Under the pieces are notes generated by a model that searched no databases, was not told where the DNA came from, and saw only the letters and a list, made by a program, of their open reading frames with translations. Source: an uncultured Pseudomonadota bacterium (GTDB taxonomy: Bacteria; Pseudomonadota; Alphaproteobacteria; UBA9219). From it: 58,165 bases of DNA. The position numbers and the translations under genes were made by a program. The DNA is taken from assembly GCA_903919315.1 (NCBI GenBank), contig CAIXHP010000059.1, positions 1-58,165 on the forward strand, in the 5' to 3' direction. Positions 7,697 through 16,801 of the stretch are shown piece by piece (position 1 is the stretch's first letter; each line of letters opens with the position of its first letter).

Positions 7697-10423
7697 TCAC
7701 TCCACCGCGCCGTGGCAGTGTTTGTATTTTTTGCCGGAGCCGCAGGGGCAGGGGGCGTTGCGGGGGGTGTTGGTCCAGGTGTCGGGATCGGATGGGTTGA
7801 AGTTGTGCTGCGTCGGCCTGTGCGCGAGATGGCGGCGTTGGGCTTCGGCGATGGCGGCTCCGTCGCCTTCGGCGTCTTCGGGGGGAAGTCCGTGCAGGGC
7901 ATCCAGTTCTTGACGGCGGCGGGCGACGTATTCCTCCAGCGTCGGAAGGCGCAGCTCGGCGTGCATCAGGATGGAGGTCACTTGCTCGCGCACATGGTCG
8001 ATCATGAGCTGGAACAGGCCAAAGGCTTCGCGGCTGTATTCGTTGAGCGGATCGCGCTGGCCGTAGCCGCGCAAGTGGATGCCTTGCCGCAACTGATCAA
8101 GCGCGAGCAGGTGGTCTTTCCACGCTTGATCGAGGAGGCCGAGCAGCGCCGCTTTTTCGGCGCGGTGCATGTTGTCGAGGCCGATGGTGGCGGCTTTGTG
8201 CGCCATTTTTTCGTCGGCGGCTTTGGCGATGCGCTCTTCGATTTCCGCTTCGGCGGTGCCGTCTTCCTTGCCCCAGTCGAGGATGGGAAGCTCAAGCGCC
8301 AGCAACTCCTTCACACGGTCGTTCAGACCTTGCAAATCCCATTGTTCGGGATAGGAGTGGGGCGGGATCGCCTGCGTGACGAGCGCGTGAATGACTTCGT
8401 GGCGCAGGTCGCGCACGGTTTCCGACACGTCCGATGCCGCCATGATTTCGCGGCGCTGTTCGTAGATGACCTTGCGCTGGTTGTTCATCACGTTGTCGAA
8501 CTTCAACAGGTTTTTGCGCATGTCAAAGTTGCGCGATTCCACCTTTTGCTGCGCCTTTTCGAGCGCGGTGCTGATCCATGGGTGGGCGATTTTCTCGCCG
8601 TTGCGCAGGCCAAGCTTGGTGAGGATGTTTTCCATCCGCTCTGAGCCGAAGATGCGCATGAGGTCGTCTTCGAGCGACAGGTAGAATTTGGATGCGCCGG
8701 GGTCACCCTGACGGCCCGAACGGCCGCGCAGCTGGTTGTCGATGCGACGTGATTCGTGGCGTTCGGTGCCGATCACGAACAGGCCGCCCGCTTGCCGCAC
8801 GACGGCGCGGTCGGCTTCGATTTCGGCTTCGATCACGGCGATGCGGCGGGCGCGTTCGGCCTCGTCGGTCACGTCCTTGAGCTCCTCGGCGATGCGCATG
8901 TCGAGGTTGCCGCCCAACTGGATGTCGGTGCCGCGTCCGGCCATGTTGGTGGCGATGGTGACCGCGCCGGGCCGTCCGGCTTGCGAGATGATCGCCGCTT
9001 CCTGTTCGTGATAGCGGGCGTTCAGGACGTTGTGGGGGATGCGTTGCTTTTTGAGCAGCGCCGCCAGCGTTTCCGATTTTTCGATCGACACGGTGCCGAC
9101 CAGAACCGGTTGGTTGCGCTTGCGGCATTCGTCGATCAGTTGGCTGATGGCGATGTATTTCTCAGTCATCGTGCCATAGACTTCGTCGTCCATATCGTCA
9201 CGGGCGACGTTGACGTTGGTGGGGATTTCGACCACTTCCAGTCCGTAGATTTCCGCGAACTCAGCCGCTTCGGTGAGCGCGGTGCCGGTCATGCCCGCCA
9301 GCTTGGGGTACAAACGGAAATAGTTCTGGAAGGTGATGCTGGCCAGCGTCTGGTTTTCGCGTTGGATCGACACATGTTCCTTGGCTTCTAATGCCTGATG
9401 CAGGCCGTCGGAGTAGCGGCGGCCTTCCATCATGCGGCCCGTGAATTCGTCGATGATGATCACTTTGTCGTTTTTGACGATGTAATCGACGTCGCGGGCG
9501 AACAACTGGTGCGCGCGGAGCGCTTGATTGACGTGATGCACCACGGAAATATTCTGGGCATCGTACAGGCCGCCGCCGGGGGTCAACAAGCCTGCGTCGC
9601 CAAGCAGGACTTCGATCTTTTCGTTGCCCGCTTCGGTCAGCGTGACGGTCTTGTTCTTTTCGTCCTTTTCGAAGTCTTCGGCAACCAGATGCGGAATGAT
9701 GGCATCGACCCGCATATAGAGGTCGGAGGAGTCTTCGGTGGGGCCGGAGATGATGAGCGGCGTACGCGCTTCATCGATCAGGATGCTGTCCACTTCGTCG
9801 ACGATGGCGAAGTTGAAGGGACGCTGCACCAGTTCTTCCTGCGCGAACTTCATGTTGTCGCGCAGATAATCGAAGCCGAATTCGTTGTTGGTGCCATAGG
9901 TGATGTCGGCGGCGTAGCTGGCTTGGCGCTCGCTGTCGCTTAGGCCATGGACGATGCAGCCTGTCGTGAGGCCGAGGAAGCTGTAGACGCGATTCATCCA
10001 CGCGCTGTCGCGTTTGGCCAGATAATCGTTGACCGTGACGACATGCACGCCCTTGCCGGAAATGGCGTTCAGATAGACCGCCAGCGTGGCGACCAGCGTT
10101 TTGCCTTCGCCGGTTTTCATTTCGGCGATCTTGCCGCTGTGCAGCACCATGCCGCCGCGCAACTGGACATCAAAGTGACGTTGGCCCAGAACGCGCCGCG
10201 CCGCTTCGCGCACGGTGGCGAAGGCTTCGGGCAAAATCTGGTCGAGCGTCGCGCCTTCGGCGAGGCGGGTTCTGAATTCGTCCGTCTTGGCCCGCAGCTG
10301 TCCGTCGGTCAGTTTGACGAAGTCGGGCTCCATCGCGTTGATCCGCGCGATGACGCGATCCTGCCCGCGCAGCACGCGGTCGTTGTGGGAGCCGAAAATC
10401 TTGCGGACGAGAGAGGTAATCAT
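7697..10423 (-). CDS. secA: Preprotein translocase ATPase SecA
   Basis: Motor ATPase that drives unfolded preproteins through SecYEG. The 908 residues match usual length. Visible features are Walker [13 protein letters not shown], the DEAD-like [15 protein letters not shown], the [15 protein letters not shown] segment, [14 protein letters not shown], the [10 protein letters not shown] motif VI and, at the extreme C-terminus, the zinc-binding tail [15 protein letters not shown] (Cys-x-Cys...Cys-His), which binds SecB and phospholipid. The start ATG follows a tgagga ribosome-binding site. It is divergent from galE, with 220 bp between. Confidence 0.98.
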   Translation of the reverse strand: MITSLVRKIFGSHNDRVLRGQDRVIARINAMEPDFVKLTDGQLRAKTDEFRTRLAEGATLDQILPEAFATVREAARRVLGQRHFDVQLRGGMVLHSGKIAEMKTGEGKTLVATLAVYLNAISGKGVHVVTVNDYLAKRDSAWMNRVYSFLGLTTGCIVHGLSDSERQASYAADITYGTNNEFGFDYLRDNMKFAQEELVQRPFNFAIVDEVDSILIDEARTPLIISGPTEDSSDLYMRVDAIIPHLVAEDFEKDEKNKTVTLTEAGNEKIEVLLGDAGLLTPGGGLYDAQNISVVHHVNQALRAHQLFARDVDYIVKNDKVIIIDEFTGRMMEGRRYSDGLHQALEAKEHVSIQRENQTLASITFQNYFRLYPKLAGMTGTALTEAAEFAEIYGLEVVEIPTNVNVARDDMDDEVYGTMTEKYIAISQLIDECRKRNQPVLVGTVSIEKSETLAALLKKQRIPHNVLNARYHEQEAAIISQAGRPGAVTIATNMAGRGTDIQLGGNLDMRIAEELKDVTDEAERARRIAVIEAEIEADRAVVRQAGGLFVIGTERHESRRIDNQLRGRSGRQGDPGASKFYLSLEDDLMRIFGSERMENILTKLGLRNGEKIAHPWISTALEKAQQKVESRNFDMRKNLLKFDNVMNNQRKVIYEQRREIMAASDVSETVRDLRHEVIHALVTQAIPPHSYPEQWDLQGLNDRVKELLALELPILDWGKEDGTAEAEIEERIAKAADEKMAHKAATIGLDNMHRAEKAALLGLLDQAWKDHLLALDQLRQGIHLRGYGQRDPLNEYSREAFGLFQLMIDHVREQVTSILMHAELRLPTLEEYVARRRQELDALHGLPPEDAEGDGAAIAEAQRRHLAHRPTQHNFNPSDPDTWTNTPRNAPCPCGSGKKYKHCHGAVE

Positions 10424-10643
10424 ACAATCCTCAGGGGGGCCTCAGGGGGCCTTAGTGGGCGTGTTCTGTGCTTCCCGCGCCGAGAAGCCGGGAACCGCTA
10501 TTACATGGCTACTCCCCCGCTGAAAAGCAATAGCCGTATTCCGTTTTGCGCCGGATGGCGGGCCGCGCGGGCAGGCTTTGATTTACAATGCGCGGAAAAT
10601 AGCTCAAAAAAGCGTCGAATCGAGCGGTGGCGAGGGTTTTGGC

Positions 10644-11630
10644 GTGAACGTGCTTCTTACCGGCGGAGCCGGGTATATCGGCAGTCATACGGCGTTCGCG
10701 TTGCGTCAGACGGGATTTACGCCCATCGTGCTGGACGATCTGTCGCAGGGGCGCAAAAGCGCCGTAAAATACGGGCCTTTTGTGCTTGGCGATGTCGGGG
10801 ACGCGGCGGGGGTGCGGGCGCTGTGCGCGACCTACCGCCCTGTGGCTTTGATCCATTTTGCTGCCTTTATCGAGGTGGGCGAGTCGGTGGCTCATCCGGG
10901 CCTGTACATGGACAATAATTTTAACAAGTCCGTCCGTTTGTTCGATGCCGCGCGCGCGTGCGGCGTGGACAAGGTGGTGTTTTCCAGCACGGCGGCGGTC
11001 TATGGCGCGCCGGAAAGCTCCGCGCCGATTCGCGAGACGCATCCGTTGAAGCCGATCAATCCCTATGGCGAGTCCAAGCTGAAGGCCGAGACGTATCTTC
11101 GCGCGGTGGAGGGGCTGCGCTCGGTGACGTTGCGGTATTTTAATGCTGCCGGAGCTGCGCCTCTAGCCGAAGCGATCGGGGAGGCGCACGAGCCGGAAAC
11201 GCACCTGATCCCGAACGCTGTGTTGGCCGGGTTGGGGCTTAAGCCTGCTATCAAGCTTTTTGGCACGGACTATCCGACTCCGGACGGCACGGCGGTGCGC
11301 GATTATGTTCATGTCATGGATCTCGCGGCGGCGCATGTTGCAGCGTTGCGCTATCTGTTGGCGGATGGCGCGACCGATGTGTGTAACCTTGGCACCGGAC
11401 GCGGCGTGAGTGTGCGCGAAGTGATTGATGCGGCGGAGAAAACGTTGGGGCGACCTGTGCCCGTGGTGGAGGAGCCGCGCCGCGCGGGCGATCCGTCCCA
11501 CCTTGTGGCCGACGTTTCCCGCGCGAAGGAGCGGCTCGACTGGCAGCCTCAGGTGATGTTGAGTCAGATCGTGGAGTCGGCGGCGGCGTGGCATGGCTCC
11601 GCGATGTATAGCCAACGTCAGATAAAATGA
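10644..11630 (+). CDS. galE: UDP-glucose 4-epimerase
   Basis: Interconverts UDP-glucose and UDP-galactose, feeding surface polysaccharide synthesis. From the GTG at 10644 the protein is 328 residues, the usual GalE length, and begins with the Rossmann motif LLTGGAGYIGSH. The catalytic Ser (VVFSSTAAVYG) and Tyr-x3-Lys (NPYGESKLKAE) are present, as are ALIHFAAFIEVGESV and the C-terminal VCNLGTGRGVSV. Upstream in-frame starts would add a non-conserved leader, so GTG is chosen. Its last 24 codons are duplicated at 19372-19443. Confidence 0.93.
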   Translation: MNVLLTGGAGYIGSHTAFALRQTGFTPIVLDDLSQGRKSAVKYGPFVLGDVGDAAGVRALCATYRPVALIHFAAFIEVGESVAHPGLYMDNNFNKSVRLFDAARACGVDKVVFSSTAAVYGAPESSAPIRETHPLKPINPYGESKLKAETYLRAVEGLRSVTLRYFNAAGAAPLAEAIGEAHEPETHLIPNAVLAGLGLKPAIKLFGTDYPTPDGTAVRDYVHVMDLAAAHVAALRYLLADGATDVCNLGTGRGVSVREVIDAAEKTLGRPVPVVEEPRRAGDPSHLVADVSRAKERLDWQPQVMLSQIVESAAAWHGSAMYSQRQIK

Positions 11631-11680
11631 TTTAAAAAGGGGATGTGCCTATGCGGGCATGACGGGATTTTTGAATCAAT
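11631..11680. repeat. Imperfect palindromic element after galE
   Basis: Immediately after the galE stop is a GC-rich hairpin (TGCC...GGCA around 11644-11658) followed by a T run. It resembles the element at 19465-19490 that also follows a copy of the galE tail. It could act as a weak terminator. Similarity is partial, so the boundaries are approximate. Confidence 0.4.
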
Positions 11681-11707
11681 TGATCCGACGCGGGGCTATA
11701 TTAAACA

Positions 11708-12259
11708 TCACCACCGGCGAACCGGCCCTACGTCGACATGGACGAACTGCGAGTCGGGGTAATAGCCGACTCCGCCGCGCCGCATGGCGAGGGCAACGTT
11801 GTGAATCTTGGCCAGCGGGGTGCCGGGCAGACGGATGTCCACGGCCATGCCCTTGGTGTGATAGCTGTGCTTGGCCACGCCGTCGGAATAGCTGGCCATC
11901 ATCGCGTTGGTGCGTGGCGAGCGGTAGCCCGAAATGATCTCGAACGAGTTGGTATTGCCGAGCCGCGCTTGCAGATCGTGCAGCAAATCCATCAGATTGG
12001 GGTGCATCGCGCAGACTTCGCCGGAGCGATAGTCGCGCAGAATCTGGTTCACCCGCGACAACGCCGGACGGCTGTAGGTGCCGTCCTTCCAATAGGCGAC
12101 ATGAAGCCGCTCGTCGGTGTGTAGGTTATGAAAGGCCAGTTCCTTTACGCCCTTGATCCGAGGCATCATGGCCATGGCGGGCGTGGCGACGGAACAGGCC
12201 ATAACGGTCAGGCCCAACTGCAGGAAACGGCGTCGAGCGCCATCGAAAGATTCATTCAT
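11708..12259 (-). CDS. Tat-exported DUF882/M15-like peptidase (YcbK-type)
   Basis: 183 residues from the ATG at 12259. The N-terminus carries a twin-arginine signal (GARRRFLQLGLTVMACSVA) ending near AMA. The mature part has the DUF882/peptidase M15 pattern: ISGYRSPRTNAMM, then SYHTKGMAVDIRLPG supplying a metal-binding His and Asp, and a C-terminal HVDVGPVRRW supplying the second His. Members are predicted zinc peptidases acting on peptidoglycan in the periplasm; E. coli YcbK (MepK) is a relative. It stands alone, convergent with galE. The short upstream in-frame extension is rejected because the Tat motif fits best from the chosen start. Confidence 0.85.
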   Translation of the reverse strand: MNESFDGARRRFLQLGLTVMACSVATPAMAMMPRIKGVKELAFHNLHTDERLHVAYWKDGTYSRPALSRVNQILRDYRSGEVCAMHPNLMDLLHDLQARLGNTNSFEIISGYRSPRTNAMMASYSDGVAKHSYHTKGMAVDIRLPGTPLAKIHNVALAMRRGGVGYYPDSQFVHVDVGPVRRW

Positions 12260-12918
12260 GAAGACACTACAAGCAGGTTGACACAAGACCGAAGTCGAAT
12301 CGCTTTCCCGTACAGTCGGGAACAGTCCTGACAGAGATGATCACGCAGCTTGGCGTAATGAACGTTGGTCATGCGTAATGGCTTTTTTCGAATGTGGCAA
12401 GTTTTTTGTTCATGCCTCGGCTTTAAGCGAACTGTTACTGTCCCGTATGTTGCGGCAAGGCGAAGCTGTTTTCAAAATTTGCTCTTTCATTTCAGTCTGT
12501 TACTCAGTCGTCGCGAATCAATGCTTTCGCAACCGTGACGAGTCGCCGACTGAAACAGCATGCTGAACGCGCCACATTTCACCGCCGCGTAGCCCTCGCC
12601 ACACCACAATTCCGACGCTGATTCGCCATAAACGGGGGGGGGACGGGTTTGCGGCGTTTCTCGCCGCAGCGAAGACGAGTCGATGTAACAGGTTCGGCGT
12701 CCAAAGCGCCTGTCCGACTGTGCTGGAAGCGATTCCAGTGTTCAATTCGCTTGACTTGCTTTCCGCCAAAGATGTACCACGGCCCTAAGGTGTTGTGGCT
12801 GTGACGGCTCGGCATCGATCAACCCAGAGAGAGAAAAATGGACGGCGACAGTAGTTGTGCCCTCTCGTTCGCGACCGGACGCACACAAAATGTCTCCAGC
12901 ATTCCCTGCCGCATGGGC
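12260..12918. other. Intergenic region without a recognisable gene
   Basis: This spacer precedes the Nramp-like transporter leader and follows the 5' end of the peptidase gene. It contains short open frames with no ribosome-binding site or recognisable protein, a run of G around 12632-12640 and scattered small inverted repeats. Promoters for both flanking genes must lie here, but no convincing -35/-10 pair is seen. Confidence 0.5.
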
Positions 12919-12995
12919 GGGGTGAATCGGGCGGCCCGTTTCTAACGGCGCTCCGGCCTTCACCTCCTTCCTGTCACGGGATGTCCGGGAGGTGA
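12919..12995 (+). promoter_or_regulatory. RNA leader with two mutually exclusive pairings of an anti-Shine-Dalgarno strand
   Basis: TTCACCTCC at 12959-12967 can pair with GGAGGTGA at 12988-12995, which is the ribosome-binding site of the leader ORF at 12999. It can instead pair with GGGGTGAA at 12919-12926 (eight pairs, one G-U). Only one pairing can form at a time, so the leader could switch between a closed and an open ribosome-binding site. This is what is seen in a riboswitch or attenuator expression platform. The sensing element is not identified: the sequence does not fit yybP-ykoY or M-box consensus as far as I can tell. Confidence 0.5.
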
Positions 12996-12998
12996 GAT

Positions 12999-13076
12999 AT
13001 GTTCACGAGCAAGCTTGCGTTCCAAGGCGCATGTTTTCGCGGTCTATCCGGCGTTGTATGCGTCGGAGGGCGGTGA
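12999..13076 (+). CDS. Putative 25-residue leader peptide
   Basis: A short ORF starting with ATG seven nucleotides after a strong GGGAGGTGA ribosome-binding site and ending TGA at 13074-13076, three bases before the transporter ATG at 13080. The peptide starts MFTSKLAFQG and has two cysteines. The spacing suggests translational coupling to the transporter gene. It may be a regulatory upstream ORF rather than a functional peptide. Confidence 0.5.
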   Translation: MFTSKLAFQGACFRGLSGVVCVGGR

Positions 13077-13079
13077 GTC

Positions 13080-14351
13080 ATGCGCTGGCTTTATCGTTAT
13101 CCACTTCATTTCTGGCGGCGGCTCGGCCCCGGTCTCATCACCGGCGCGGCGGACGACGACCCCAGCGGCATCGCCACCTATTCGCAAGCGGGCGCACAGT
13201 TCGGCTTTAACCTCGGCTGGACGATGCTGCTCGGCTATCCGCTGCTGGCCTCGATTCAGGAAATCAGCGCGCGCATCGGACGCACGACCAGTTATGGCCT
13301 CGCGGGCAACCTGCGGCTGTTCTATCCGATTGCGCTGCTGCGCTTTACGGTTCTGTTGCTGCTGATCGCCAACGTCATCAATCTCGCCGCCGATCTGGGC
13401 GCGATGGGATCGGCGCTGCGGTTGGTTATCGGCGGCGACGAACGGCTCTGGGCGGTGCTGTTCGGCGGCGTTTGCGTCGTGCTGCAGGTGTTTGCGGACT
13501 ATCACCGCTATATTGCCGTCTTGAAGTGGCTGACGTTGAGCCTGTTCGCCTATGTCGGCGTTGTGCTGATCGTCGATATGCCGTGGCCGGAGGTGGTCAA
13601 AGGCTTGTTCCTGCCGCATATCGAATTCAACGCCGCCTATCTGGCGGTGATCGTGGCCGTGTTTGGCACGACGCTCAGCCCCTATCTGTTTTTCTGGCAA
13701 TCGACGCTGGAGGCGGAAGACGTGATTGCCAACCCGGCGGCGCAACCGCTTCTGGTCGCGCCAGAGCAAGCCGAGAGCGAGGTCAAGCGCATCCGTTTCG
13801 ATACATGGATCGGAATGGGATTCTCCGGTCTGGTCGGGCTGTTCATCATGATGACCACGGCCGCAACGCTCCACAGCCACGGACTCACGGACATCCAGAC
13901 CTCGGCGCAGGCGGCGGAGGCTTTGCGACCGCTGGCGGGGCCGCTGGCCTTCACGGTCTTTGCGCTCGGCATCGTCGGCACGGGGTTGCTGGCTGTGCCG
14001 ATCTTGGCGGCATCGTCTGCCTACGCGGTCGGCGAAGCGCTCAATTGGCACGTCGGATTAGGCCGCCGTCCGCGTGAAGCCAAGGCGTTTTACGCCACGC
14101 TGGCCTGCGCGACTCTGATTGGCGCGTTGATGAACTTCACCGGCATTGACCCGATCAAGGCGCTGTTCTGGAGCGCTGTCCTCAACGGAGTCATCTCTGT
14201 GCCGATGATGTTCGTGATGATGCACATGGCGACATCCACAAAGATCATGGGCGACCACACCATTCCCAGATTCTTAAAGTCCATGGGATGGATCGCGACC
14301 GGCGTGATGACTGTCATTGTCCTCGCCATGCTGGCTTCAACGCTGCTTTGA
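13080..14351 (+). CDS. Nramp-like divalent metal transporter with non-canonical metal-site motifs
   Basis: 423 residues with about 11 transmembrane segments of the LeuT-fold Nramp family. The first helix contains GPGLITGAADDDPSGIATY where classical MntH has DPGN, and helix 6 has FGTTLSPYLFFWQSTLEAED where classical Nramp has the metal-binding MPH motif. The loss of the helix 6 methionine argues against a standard Mn/Fe transporter and leaves Mg or another hard cation possible, by analogy with Nramp-related magnesium transporters. The start follows cggaggg and lies 3 bp after the leader ORF stop. It converges on ftsA with 11 bp between. Confidence 0.85.
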   Translation: MRWLYRYPLHFWRRLGPGLITGAADDDPSGIATYSQAGAQFGFNLGWTMLLGYPLLASIQEISARIGRTTSYGLAGNLRLFYPIALLRFTVLLLLIANVINLAADLGAMGSALRLVIGGDERLWAVLFGGVCVVLQVFADYHRYIAVLKWLTLSLFAYVGVVLIVDMPWPEVVKGLFLPHIEFNAAYLAVIVAVFGTTLSPYLFFWQSTLEAEDVIANPAAQPLLVAPEQAESEVKRIRFDTWIGMGFSGLVGLFIMMTTAATLHSHGLTDIQTSAQAAEALRPLAGPLAFTVFALGIVGTGLLAVPILAASSAYAVGEALNWHVGLGRRPREAKAFYATLACATLIGALMNFTGIDPIKALFWSAVLNGVISVPMMFVMMHMATSTKIMGDHTIPRFLKSMGWIATGVMTVIVLAMLASTLL

Positions 14352-14362
14352 GGGTCGGAGTT

Positions 14363-15691
14363 CTAAAGATTCTGCCGCGCCCATTGGCTGATGCGGTTCA
14401 TTATGCCGTTGCCGCCGGACTCCACGCCGCTTTGCGTCGCGGCCAGTTCGGGCTGCATGGCGATGGCAAGAAGCCCCGCTGTGGTGGAAAAGGCCGGGCC
14501 GGACGTGGCCTCGGCAAGACCTGTAAAAGCGTGAGCGCCGTTGCGTGTCGCGGCGACGTACGGGCGCGAAATCCGTAAGGGCCGCCCCAGCCGCACTTGC
14601 TTGTCGAGAACGCGCTGGGCCACGTCGCGGATGCCGGGCAGCTGGCTTGATCCGCCCGTCAGCACCACGCGCCGTCCGGCTACATCGGTGAAGCCGCTCT
14701 TTTCCAGCCGCGCGCGCGCCATTTCGAAAATCTCGTCGAGGCGCGGCTGGATGATGCGGATCAGGTGCGACTTCGGCACATGATTGGCGTGTTCCGGCTC
14801 TTCCTCGCCCACCTGCGGCACGTCGATGATCTCGCGGTCGTCCGTCGGGCCGAGAATGGCGCTGCCATAGAGCGTCTTGAGCCGCTCGGCGTGGGCCAGA
14901 GTCGTGGTCAGACCGCGCGCGACATCGTTGGTGATGTGAGCCCCGCCGATCGGCAAGCCGTCGGCGAACACCATATGCCCGTCGAAAAAGATTCCCATCG
15001 ATGTCGTGCCGCCGCCGATGTCGATGACGGTGCAGCCTAAATCCATTTCGTCTTCGACCAGACAGGCGAGGCCGCTGGCGTAAGGGGCGGCGACTAGCCG
15101 TTCGACTTCCAGATGGCTGCGCGCCACGGCGGTCACGAGCGTGCGAACGGGGCCGAACGCGGCGGACACCAGATGAAGTTGCGCCTCAAGCGCGTTGCCG
15201 ATCATGCCGAGCGGATCGCGGATGCCCTTTTGACCGTCCAGCGCGTAATGCACGGGGATGGCGTGGACGATCTCAGGCACGCGGCCCTGCGCGTCTTCGG
15301 CCAGAAGATTCTGGCCTTGAGCGCGTATCCGCTCTACGTCCGAGTAAGTGACATCGCGGCCATTCAGCGGCAGTTCAACGCCGACGGTTTGGGATTTCAG
15401 CAACGGCCCGGCGACGTTGACGATCACATGATCGATGGTTTCACCTGCCATCTGCTCTGCCGTCGTGACCGCCGCCATGACGGTCTGCTGGACGGCTTCC
15501 ATATCGGCGACAAGTCCGGTGCGCATGCCTTCGGCGAGCTGATGGCCGATGCCGATCACGCGCGGCTGGCCCTGATCGTCGGCGCGCGCGATGAGACAGG
15601 CGATCTTGGTCGAGCCGATGTCGAGCGCGGCAAAGACATCGCCTTGCGACGGGCGTTGCTGGCCCATGAGCCATTGCGTCAATTTGCTCAT
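14363..15691 (-). CDS. ftsA: Cell division protein FtsA
   Basis: Actin-like protein that tethers FtsZ to the membrane and helps recruit the divisome. The 442 residues show ALDIGSTKIACLIAR (phosphate 1), VIDIGGGTTSMGIF (phosphate 2), VLTGGSSQLPGI (adenosine motif), the SHUFXI/1C region between, and the C-terminal amphipathic helix MNRISQWARQNL that binds membrane. Its ATG overlaps the ftsQ stop by one base (TGATG). Unusually, ftsZ does not follow: the next gene is the convergent Nramp-like transporter. Confidence 0.97.
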   Translation of the reverse strand: MSKLTQWLMGQQRPSQGDVFAALDIGSTKIACLIARADDQGQPRVIGIGHQLAEGMRTGLVADMEAVQQTVMAAVTTAEQMAGETIDHVIVNVAGPLLKSQTVGVELPLNGRDVTYSDVERIRAQGQNLLAEDAQGRVPEIVHAIPVHYALDGQKGIRDPLGMIGNALEAQLHLVSAAFGPVRTLVTAVARSHLEVERLVAAPYASGLACLVEDEMDLGCTVIDIGGGTTSMGIFFDGHMVFADGLPIGGAHITNDVARGLTTTLAHAERLKTLYGSAILGPTDDREIIDVPQVGEEEPEHANHVPKSHLIRIIQPRLDEIFEMARARLEKSGFTDVAGRRVVLTGGSSQLPGIRDVAQRVLDKQVRLGRPLRISRPYVAATRNGAHAFTGLAEATSGPAFSTTAGLLAIAMQPELAATQSGVESGGNGIMNRISQWARQNL

Positions 15692-16545
15692 CAGTTCGAC
15701 TCCCCGGTGGGTTTGGCGGGCGCGGCCCCGTTCGGCTCGAACACCAGCCGGTCCGGCAGGCGCAAGTCGACGGCGGCGAGGTCGCGTTCCAGAATCTTTT
15801 GTTCGTGGATCAGGCGCACCAGATGCGCCAGCGCCGACGACATGTTGTCTTCGGGCAAGCGCACCAATAGCTTGGGTTGCAAATAGAGGTTCCAGCGCCG
15901 CTCGCTGACGCGGACGGCCGCTTTCATGATGCGTTCGATCTCAGGGAAATTCTTGAGCGTGGTCAGCAGGTCTTCCGCCTGCGCCGGAGCGTCGTGGCCC
16001 ACCACCAGCGGCAGTTGCGCGAATTGCTCCGGTTTGGCGGCGGGCAGTTCGTGGCCCTCGCGGTCGATCACCGACACTTTGTTGTCGTGCTGCCATCGCG
16101 CGAGGGGCTGGCGCTCGGTTAAGCGCACATAAACCGTATCCGGTAAGCGGCGTTCGATCACGGCGTTGGCGACCCACGGCAATTCCAAAACTTTTTCGTG
16201 CGCGGCGGCGGGGTCGAATCCCAATATCGGAGCGTTCGCGCCGACACCAAGCGCGGCGAACAGCTCTTTTTTGTCGGTATGCCGCCGCCCTTCGACCACC
16301 ACGTCGCGCACGGAAAAATGCGCCCTTTGCGTCATCTGCAATGCGCCGTCGATCAGGCGATCGGCCTGCCGTTGCGGCCAGCCGATATGCCACAGCCACG
16401 CGCTCAGCAGCAAAAGCAGACACGCTGATCCGGCCAGCAGGCCGAGCCGCAGGCCAAAGCCGAACCAATGCGACTCGTCCTCGACCCGGCGCGGGTTGTT
16501 CTGCATCACGCTGCCGCGCAGCGTTCTGGTCTTTATCCGCGCCAT
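15691..16545 (-). CDS. ftsQ: Cell division protein FtsQ
   Basis: Bitopic divisome protein linking early and late division proteins in the periplasm. The 284 residues have a short cytoplasmic N-terminus, one transmembrane helix at about residues 28-50, and a POTRA domain beginning at FSVRDVVVEGRRHTDK, followed by the FtsQ beta domain (VIERRLPDTVYVRLTERQPL, VIDREGH). It is translationally coupled to ftsA. Between it and the upstream ddl lies a long inverted repeat. Confidence 0.94.
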   Translation of the reverse strand: MARIKTRTLRGSVMQNNPRRVEDESHWFGFGLRLGLLAGSACLLLLLSAWLWHIGWPQRQADRLIDGALQMTQRAHFSVRDVVVEGRRHTDKKELFAALGVGANAPILGFDPAAAHEKVLELPWVANAVIERRLPDTVYVRLTERQPLARWQHDNKVSVIDREGHELPAAKPEQFAQLPLVVGHDAPAQAEDLLTTLKNFPEIERIMKAAVRVSERRWNLYLQPKLLVRLPEDNMSSALAHLVRLIHEQKILERDLAAVDLRLPDRLVFEPNGAAPAKPTGESN

Positions 16546-16570
16546 GCGAACCCCATGGCCGCAATCCTAT

Positions 16571-16732
16571 ATTCCCTCCCCCTCGTGGGGAGGGTTAGGG
16601 AGGGGGTGGGAACCGTAAGCGCTCCCATTAGGCGTTTGAGCCAAAAGTCCACGGCAAGAATCTCTCGAACCTTCAACCCGGGTTGTAGCGGAACGCCCCC
16701 CTCCCTAACCCTCCCCACGAGGGGGAGGGAAT
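16571..16732. repeat. Perfect 36-bp inverted repeat of dispersed C/G-rich palindromic element
   Basis: The arms are 16571-16606 and 16697-16732, exact reverse complements, each itself partly palindromic (CCCTCCCCCTCGTGGGGAGGG). The 90-bp spacer contains a perfect CAACCCGGGTTG palindrome at 16674-16685. Related but diverged elements occur at about 19262, 22977, 23060, 24004 and 39026, always between genes, so this is a REP-like family. Confidence 0.85.
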
Positions 16733-16801
16733 AGACCGTCGCGTCCGCAAAGGCGGGTGTTCCACAGATGCGCGGTTCGCGGGAGGCGGCGGGCGGTTGG
16801 A

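Noticed and set aside
12781-12998. yybP-ykoY (Mn) or M-box (Mg) riboswitch ahead of the Nramp-like gene
   Set aside because: The conserved core sequences of these classes could not be found by eye; only the alternative pairing of the expression platform is supported.
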